From UBA7446 sp964014735 (GTDB lineage Bacteria; Bacteroidota; Bacteroidia; Flavobacteriales; Flavobacteriaceae): a stretch of DNA of 29,467 nt. This document shows, piece after piece, positions 24,360 through 29,467 of the stretch. Every line of letters begins with the position of its first letter. Position 1 is the stretch's first letter. The notes under the pieces are model-generated. The model was not told the DNA's origin. It ran no database searches and worked only from the letters and a program-made list of their open reading frames with translations. The position numbers and the translations under genes were made by a program. Where the stretch lies: contig CAXHBH010000019.1 in the NCBI GenBank assembly GCA_964014735.1, forward strand, positions 1-29,467, written 5' to 3'.

Positions 24360-24388
24360 CAAAAATACACATTATTTGTGGAGCTCAA
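24360..24388 (-). promoter_or_regulatory. Probable promoter for the MCE/Fe-S operon
   Basis: On the minus strand TTG (24386-24388), an 18-base spacer and TATTTTTG (24360-24367), an exact -7 match, lie in the 44-base gap behind the amidase gene. The expected transcript would start only a few bases before the TTG start codons of the MCE gene. Confidence 0.55.
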
Positions 24389-24393
24389 TAAGC

Positions 24394-25494
24394 TTATTTA
24401 GATTTCATTTCATGAGTTATTGACACTTCTTTTTCTCCGTCAAATCCCTTTATATATGCGCCGTGATATCCTTTTTTAGTGAGTTTTAATATGGCTCTTT
24501 TTGCTGTTTTATAAGAAGAAAATGAACCGTAATAGTATCTATAAAGACTGCCCGTTTTGATGCGTGATATGTCTGACAATCCCTTAAAGTTGTGTGGTTT
24601 TAATACCCTCTTTTTAGTGCTAGCCGCAATCTGAATTCGAAAAGTAATCGCTGACGAACTATTAATTATTGTTGAACTGATGGGAGTTTCATTTGTATTT
24701 GAGTCCATAACAAGTCCCGTGAATAAGGTGCCATCCAGCGAAGATTTATACTCCATAATGGCTCTAGCAATAGCCCTGCTCATTTCTGTTTGTCCATGAT
24801 TAGAATTTAAGTATGCGCCCTCTCTGGCATTAGTTAGAAAGCCTGTTTCAACCAACACGCTAGGCATATAGGTGTTACGAAGCACCAAAAAACCAGCCTG
24901 TTTTACAGTCCTGTTTTTTCGTTTTAAGTTTTTAACAAAACTCTGCTGAATATAGTTTGCTGCTTCAATACTTTGGTTGAGGTAATCTTCTTGCATCAAC
25001 ACCAAGCTAATGACTGACTCAGGGTTATTTGGATCAAACCCGTCGTATTCTTGTTCATAATTGTCTTCTAGAAATATTACCGCATTCTCCTTTTGTGAAA
25101 TACGGAAGTTATCTTGATTACGATGTAGCCCTAAAACAAAAGTACCTGCACCATAGGCATTTGAATTGTGTGCATCACAGTGAATGGAGACAAACAAATC
25201 GGCCTTGGCCCTATTGGCAATACTAGCCCTTTTACTTAATGGAATGAAACGATCTGATTTACGAGTGTAAACAACCTCAACGCCTTTCTCTTTTTCAAGT
25301 ATGGCACCTGTCATTAATGTAATATTGAGTACTATTTTTTTTTCGTAGTATTTATTTCCCCTGTTACCAGGATCTTTGCCCCCGTGACCAGCGTCAATTA
25401 CAACCGTGAAAGGTTTATCATTTTGGGCATATAATTTGACATTAAAGCTAAAAACAGTAGCAGCGAAAAATAAAGCAATTTTAATGAAACGCAT
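24394..25494 (-). CDS. N-acetylmuramoyl-L-alanine amidase (Amidase_3) with SPOR-like C-terminus
   Basis: Cleaves the peptide stem from peptidoglycan glycan strands in the periplasm during cell separation or recycling. The 366-residue protein has a signal peptide (MRFIKIALFFAATVFSFNVK, cleaved near residue 24) and the zinc-amidase motifs V-V-I-D-A-G-H37-G-G, E51 (Y-E-K-K-I-V-L-N), S-I-H105-C-D-A-H and the catalytic Glu216 in V-L-V-E-T-G-F-L-T-N. Residues about 285-355 (F-R-I-Q-I-A-A-S ... Y-Y-Y-G-S-F-S-S-Y-K-T-A) look like a SPOR domain that binds denuded glycan at the division site. It is divergent from lptD, a frequent flavobacterial arrangement. Confidence 0.92.
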   Translation of the reverse strand: MRFIKIALFFAATVFSFNVKLYAQNDKPFTVVIDAGHGGKDPGNRGNKYYEKKIVLNITLMTGAILEKEKGVEVVYTRKSDRFIPLSKRASIANRAKADLFVSIHCDAHNSNAYGAGTFVLGLHRNQDNFRISQKENAVIFLEDNYEQEYDGFDPNNPESVISLVLMQEDYLNQSIEAANYIQQSFVKNLKRKNRTVKQAGFLVLRNTYMPSVLVETGFLTNAREGAYLNSNHGQTEMSRAIARAIMEYKSSLDGTLFTGLVMDSNTNETPISSTIINSSSAITFRIQIAASTKKRVLKPHNFKGLSDISRIKTGSLYRYYYGSFSSYKTAKRAILKLTKKGYHGAYIKGFDGEKEVSITHEMKSK

Positions 25495-25511
25495 TCTGGA
25501 TAAAATATGTG

Positions 25512-25519
25512 TATTTTTG
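25512..25519 (+). promoter_or_regulatory. Probable -7 promoter element for lptD
   Basis: TATTTTTG matches TAnnTTTG exactly and ends 14 bases before the ATG at 25534. It lies downstream of an earlier in-frame ATG (25507), so the transcript would not contain that codon. -33 element unclear. Confidence 0.5.
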
Positions 25520-25533
25520 AAGCATTCAATCTG

Positions 25534-28155
25534 ATGTCTTTGTCAAAAGTAATACATTATTCTGGCTCATCATATAAATGGCAAATTTGCTGTCTTATGT
25601 TTTTGTTCAGTGTGCTTGCTTTTGCACAAGATGCACCCATTGATGAAGCAGTTACTGATAGCGCCTTACAAGACAGTGTAATGGTAAAAGAACCTGTACT
25701 ACTAGACAAAATCAAAAGGCATGCTGATGGTTATATGATTGTTAACCGCAAAAAAAACAAGCTATACATGTATGATGGTGCAGAATTGTATTACCAAGAC
25801 ATTGAATTAAAATCAGGTGTTATCGTACTAGATTACAGTACAAATGAAGTTTCTGCTGGGCGCATTAAAGATTCATTGGGTAATCTGACTCAGCCACCAG
25901 CCTTTAAGCAAGGTAATGATGAAGTCTTTCCAGATTCGATTCGCTTCAACTTTGACACCAAAAAAGCCATAATTTGGAATTCAAGAAGTGAACAGCAAGG
26001 CATGAACGTCAAAGCGACGACTACCAAAAAGCAAAACGACTCGGTCTATTTCCTGAGAAATGCCAAGATAACAACAGCTAAAGATGTAGATGATCCAGAA
26101 TATTATATTCGTGTTAGAACAGCAAAGTTTGTTCCTAAACGTAAAATGATATCTGGCTTGAGTAATCTGTACATTGCTGATGTGCCTACTCCCTTGTTCT
26201 TGCCTTTTGCATACTTCCCCATGACAGAAAATCGTGCGACAGGATTTTTATTCCCGACCATTGGCGAAAATTTCAATAGGGGTTACTTCCTCCAAAATGG
26301 CGGATATTATTTTGTGGTAAATGATAACATAGATGTAGCTACGCTGGGTGATTACTATACCAATGGTAGCTATGGTTTTAGAATAGAAAGCAACTATAAT
26401 AAACGCTATCGTTTCCGTGGAAATTTTGGCTTTCGATACGAGAATTTAATTAATGGCGAACGTGGACTTCCAGGCTATGGCAAGTCTACCATATTCAATC
26501 TTAGGTGGTCGCACAGCAAAGACAGTAAATCCAACCCCAACAGCAGGTTTTCTGCATCGGTAAATCTGGGGACCAGTAACTACTTTAGGGAGTCTCTGAA
26601 TCAAATCAACACTACTAATTTTTTAAACAATACGTTAAACTCCTCAGTTTCGTATACGAGGACATTTCCCAAGTATCCATCTGTAAATTTATCTCTATCG
26701 GCCACACATAGTCAAAACACACGTTCGAAGACCGTTAACATGACCTTGCCTTCGTTAACAGCCAATATGGAACGTATTTATCCTTTTGCCAAGCGAAATG
26801 GAATCAAGAAAGGGATTATCCAAAACATTAATTTCCAATACAGTATGCGTGGAGATAATCGCATCAATACCACGGATGATATCATCTCTGAAAAAGGTTT
26901 GTTTTATGGCGCAAAATCAGGAATGCAACACAACATACCCATAAATACCAACTTCAAAATAGCTAAACATTTTAATTTCACATTGGGGGGTAATTATAAA
27001 GAGGTTTGGACGAATCAAACCATCAAAAAAAACGATTACGACATAATGCTTGACGCACTTCCTGAACAAGATACCATAACAGGTTTTGACCGATTTGCAC
27101 AATATAATTTTAGCATGGGAGCAAACACCACATTATACGGTGTTTTCAATTTTAAAAAGGATAAGAAAATTCAAAGCATACGCCATGTGATAAATGCAAA
27201 TATCAACTATAGTAATAGCCCAAGTTTTGAAGAGTATTATGATGAATACATTATTGATGCAGATGGCAATACTAGAGATTACAGCCGTTTTGAGGGAGGG
27301 CTCTATGGCAGGCCTGGCAACACCAAATCAAGTTCAATAGGCATTACCGTACGTAATAATTTAGAGGCTAAAATAAAGGACAGAGATTCTATGAAAACAG
27401 AGTTGAAAAAAATTAAAATACTGAACAATCTTAATTTTAGTTCAGGCTATAATATAACAGCTGATTCTCTTCGTTGGAGCCCCATACGAATGAGTACGGT
27501 TGTTCCCCTACTTGACAACAAACTCAATATTAATATAGGTGCCACATTTGACCCTTATGCGCTTGGGGAAAACAATAAACGCATCAATACATTTAGTGCT
27601 GCCAATGGTGGTCCATTATTAAGAATGACAAGTGCAAACATCAACTGGGGATATAATTTTAAAAGCAAGGGCAGTAAAAAAAATGATATCGATGATAACA
27701 ACGAAAACATTCCTGGGCTAAACAATAATAGAGCCCTCGATGAGCAAAGGAATTATAGTAATCAAGATCAAGAAGAGGATATGGAGTCTGATGAGGAAAA
27801 AAGTACTGATCTTTATAAAACAAATATACCTTGGAGTTTAAACCTAAGGCATAATTTCACATATGCAAATAATTTCACCCAACGTCAAATTAGCAACAAC
27901 TCCATAATGGCATCGGCAAATGTGTCGCTAACACCAAAATGGAAAGTCAACGTTTCATCCGGTTATGACTTCAAAAATAAAGGGGTAACGTTCACAAATT
28001 TGGGTATTGACCGAGATCTTGACAGTTGGACAATGAACATTTCTTGGACACCATTTGGGAATCGTGAATCTTGGTTTTTCTTTATTGGTGTTAAGTCAGG
28101 AATACTGCGCGATTTGAAATACGAAAAACGACGTGAACCAGATAAGAGACTTTAA
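25534..28155 (+). CDS. lptD: LPS-assembly protein LptD-like outer-membrane protein
   Basis: Outer-membrane translocon that inserts LPS into the outer leaflet. Starting at ATG 25534 the protein has 873 residues with a signal sequence ending F-S-V-L-A-F-A-Q-D. The N-terminal third is an OstA/LptA-like beta-jellyroll region (D-G-A-E-L-Y-Y-Q-D-I-E-L-K-S-G and S-R-S-E-Q-Q-G-M-N-V). Next comes the LptD plug-and-barrel junction (P-T-P-L-F-L-P-F-A-Y-F-P-M and A-T-G-F-L-F-P-T-I-G-E), then a long barrel of alternating strands. An acidic Asn/Asp/Glu-rich loop lies near 710-765. This matches the short, LptE-poor flavobacterial LptD type. A start nine codons earlier is possible but would lie upstream of the predicted -7 box. 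ridA follows after 3 bases. Confidence 0.9.
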   Translation: MSLSKVIHYSGSSYKWQICCLMFLFSVLAFAQDAPIDEAVTDSALQDSVMVKEPVLLDKIKRHADGYMIVNRKKNKLYMYDGAELYYQDIELKSGVIVLDYSTNEVSAGRIKDSLGNLTQPPAFKQGNDEVFPDSIRFNFDTKKAIIWNSRSEQQGMNVKATTTKKQNDSVYFLRNAKITTAKDVDDPEYYIRVRTAKFVPKRKMISGLSNLYIADVPTPLFLPFAYFPMTENRATGFLFPTIGENFNRGYFLQNGGYYFVVNDNIDVATLGDYYTNGSYGFRIESNYNKRYRFRGNFGFRYENLINGERGLPGYGKSTIFNLRWSHSKDSKSNPNSRFSASVNLGTSNYFRESLNQINTTNFLNNTLNSSVSYTRTFPKYPSVNLSLSATHSQNTRSKTVNMTLPSLTANMERIYPFAKRNGIKKGIIQNINFQYSMRGDNRINTTDDIISEKGLFYGAKSGMQHNIPINTNFKIAKHFNFTLGGNYKEVWTNQTIKKNDYDIMLDALPEQDTITGFDRFAQYNFSMGANTTLYGVFNFKKDKKIQSIRHVINANINYSNSPSFEEYYDEYIIDADGNTRDYSRFEGGLYGRPGNTKSSSIGITVRNNLEAKIKDRDSMKTELKKIKILNNLNFSSGYNITADSLRWSPIRMSTVVPLLDNKLNINIGATFDPYALGENNKRINTFSAANGGPLLRMTSANINWGYNFKSKGSKKNDIDDNNENIPGLNNNRALDEQRNYSNQDQEEDMESDEEKSTDLYKTNIPWSLNLRHNFTYANNFTQRQISNNSIMASANVSLTPKWKVNVSSGYDFKNKGVTFTNLGIDRDLDSWTMNISWTPFGNRESWFFFIGVKSGILRDLKYEKRREPDKRL

Positions 28156-28158
28156 ATC

Positions 28159-28545
28159 ATGAGTATGAAAACCATCATCAAAACAGACAAGGCACCCATG
28201 CCTATTGGGCCTTATAATCAAGCTATACTAGTAAATAACACACTCTATGCTAGTGGTCAAATTGCGATTAATCCAGCCACAAACGAATTAATTTCGGGAA
28301 ATATTAAACAAGAAACCAAGCAAGTAATGGAAAATTTAGGTGCTGTTCTAGATGCAGCAGGAATGCATTTTTCAAACGTAGTTAAGTGCAGCATCTTTAT
28401 TTCAGATATGAATGACTTTACAGCCATTAACAACATATATGGTACTTATTTTGACGATGATAATGCACCTGCAAGGGAAACCGTTCAAGTTGCCGTGTTA
28501 CCAAAGCGTGTAAACGTAGAGATATCCTTAGTAGCTGTAGCCTAA
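28159..28545 (+). CDS. ridA: RidA-family reactive enamine/imine deaminase
   Basis: Hydrolyses reactive 2-aminoacrylate and related imines released by PLP enzymes, in the cytosol. The 128-residue protein has the family plan: P-M-P-I-G-P-Y-N-Q-A (13-22), S-G-Q-I-A (32-36), V-V-K-C-S-I-F-I-S-D-M, Y-F-D-D-D-N-A-P-A-R106-E-T-V-Q with the key arginine, and V-N-V-E121-I at the end. Length is typical. Probably co-transcribed with lptD (3-base gap), a common flavobacterial pairing. Its stop overlaps the convergent kinase gene. Confidence 0.95.
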   Translation: MSMKTIIKTDKAPMPIGPYNQAILVNNTLYASGQIAINPATNELISGNIKQETKQVMENLGAVLDAAGMHFSNVVKCSIFISDMNDFTAINNIYGTYFDDDNAPARETVQVAVLPKRVNVEISLVAVA

Positions 28546-29393
28546 GACATACCTAAGTGATACTCCACCAAACCTTCAATGGGTTTTTTGTGTACTTTAC
28601 CCATAGTTAGCCCTAAGTCTGTCAAAACTTCTGTTAACTCGTCTTTGAGATAAAAAGCTATTGAGCCTATAAAATGAATGGGTAAGCTTTTAGCATTATC
28701 AAATTGTAGTATTTGATGACGTGCAAATAAATCAAAGCCTTTTTTGACTAAGGCTTGACTGTAGTCATTGTCTTTGTTTTCAATCAAAAAACGAGCAAAG
28801 GTTGCCAAGTATGTATTTGGATTTGATTTTTTGTAAAGATTTGTTTTGATAGACTCTGATGACAGATCAAATGACTCTTCTAAAACTGCGGCCATCTTGG
28901 CGGGAATCTTATTAAAATAGTAATCACGTAGTAACTGACGCCCAAAATAATTGCCGCTTCCGTCATCCATCAATATATATCCCAGCGAATCAACACGTTG
29001 TTCAACGTCATGACCATCAAAATAGCTACAGTTTGATCCTGTTCCTAGAATACAAACAATGCTTTTTTCACCAGGTTCAGTAGCGGCATAAACAGCCGCA
29101 TAGGTATCTTCCTTAACTTCAATGGCTGCATTTGGAAAAATACTTTTAAGGACTTTCTTTAGCAACACTCTAGGCGGTTCTGTACCACAGCCAGCGCCAT
29201 AAAAATGGATATAGTTTACAGATTTACGCTTGCGATACAAATCATAATTATTGATAATACGTTCCTCAAGTATATGGTCAGAAAGTACTTGAGGATTTAG
29301 CCCCAGGGTCTGTGTTTCGAAAAGCACAACATTTTGTGCATCAAGAGCAATCCAATCTGTTTTGGTTGAACCACTATCAATAATGAGTTTCAT
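28542..29393 (-). CDS. BadF/BadG-family N-acetylglucosamine kinase-like ATPase
   Basis: A 283-residue sugar kinase of the ASKHA superfamily. Seen: phosphate-1 loop I-I-D-S-G-S-T-K-T-D-W (4-14), G-A-G-C-G near 67, the adenosine-binding region C-I-L-G-T-G-S-N-C-S-Y-F near 114-125, and D-D-G-S-G-N-Y-F-G-R-Q near 143-153. Relatives phosphorylate GlcNAc or other amino sugars, which would recycle the GlcNAc released by the GH3 enzyme into the GlmM/UDP-GlcNAc pathway. It starts 4 bases after the gap stop codon, so it is probably co-transcribed with glycolytic genes. Substrate is inferred from family and context. Confidence 0.85.
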   Translation of the reverse strand: MKLIIDSGSTKTDWIALDAQNVVLFETQTLGLNPQVLSDHILEERIINNYDLYRKRKSVNYIHFYGAGCGTEPPRVLLKKVLKSIFPNAAIEVKEDTYAAVYAATEPGEKSIVCILGTGSNCSYFDGHDVEQRVDSLGYILMDDGSGNYFGRQLLRDYYFNKIPAKMAAVLEESFDLSSESIKTNLYKKSNPNTYLATFARFLIENKDNDYSQALVKKGFDLFARHQILQFDNAKSLPIHFIGSIAFYLKDELTEVLTDLGLTMGKVHKKPIEGLVEYHLGMS

Positions 29394-29397
29394 GAAT

Positions 29398-29467
29398 TTA
29401 TAATTGGCTTATGTGTGCAGCTAAATCAAGTAGTTTGTTTGAATATCCTGCTTCGTTATCGTACCAT
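29398..29467 (-). CDS. gap: Glyceraldehyde-3-phosphate dehydrogenase, C-terminal end only
   Basis: The last 22 codons of a minus-strand gene running in from beyond the window: W-Y-D-N-E-A-G-Y-S-N-K-L-L-D-L then A-A-H-I-S-Q-L and TAA (29398-29400). W-Y-D-N-E-x-G-Y-S is the highly conserved C-terminal signature of GAPDH, so the short fragment is still diagnostic. It lies 4 bases upstream of the kinase gene. Whether it is a glycolytic or gluconeogenic isoform cannot be told. Confidence 0.88.
   Translation of the reverse strand, partial: WYDNEAGYSNKLLDLAAHISQL

Overview
The window comes from a member of the Bacteroidota, most likely the Flavobacteriia. Three things support this: family-level matches throughout (fused E1 alpha/beta oxoacid dehydrogenase, bacillithiol-type BshA, flavobacterial LptD, the small protein usually mislabelled 'ABC transporter ATPase'); promoter-like TAnnTTTG boxes in front of several genes; and a lipoprotein whose mature N-terminus (C-K-D-D-D) matches the Bacteroidota surface-export signal. 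The DNA is AT-rich and tightly packed. Several convergent pairs have stop codons that overlap or nearly touch. I see no rRNA, tRNA, CRISPR array, insertion sequence, phage gene or origin.

Layout. 1-2.2 kb: the end of a lipid A-type acyltransferase, glmM on the minus strand, and a frameshifted ACP phosphodiesterase-like gene. 2.2-8.5 kb: uvrA, a LOG-family nucleotide hydrolase and a large M1-peptidase-like protein with a probable outer-membrane barrel, closely spaced on the plus strand. 8.5-13.4 kb: fused branched-chain-type E1, convergent holA, then an orphan HsdR-N/PD-(D/E)XK protein overlapping a GT2 glycosyltransferase. 13.4-15.9 kb: a small accessory pocket on the minus strand with two overlapping tiny membrane proteins, an NTF2-like lipoprotein, a Kazal-type inhibitor lipoprotein, a frameshifted sterol-desaturase-family gene and a 47-codon orphan ORF. 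15.9-18.7 kb: acyl-CoA carboxylase beta subunit, convergent with bshA. 18.7-25.5 kb: a long minus-strand series reading amidase, MCE protein, Fe-S membrane protein, HAD protein, CCG Fe-S protein, a conserved 160-residue protein and a GH3 glycosidase. 25.5-29.5 kb: divergent lptD with ridA, then a minus-strand N-acetylglucosamine-kinase-like gene directly behind the end of gap.

Functional themes are cell-envelope construction and recycling (acyltransferase, GlmM, amidase, GH3, NagK-like kinase, MCE, LptD), DNA maintenance (UvrA, HolA, HsdR-N-like), branched-chain/acyl-CoA catabolism (E1, carboxylase), thiol redox (BshA) and a membrane Fe-S electron-transfer module. Most of the window is ordinary core genome. 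The parts most worth a second look are the accessory pocket (especially the Kazal inhibitor), the two genes broken by short indels, the split Fe-S module and the orphan nuclease-like gene beside holA. I do not see convincing evidence for an entirely new defence or mobile system.
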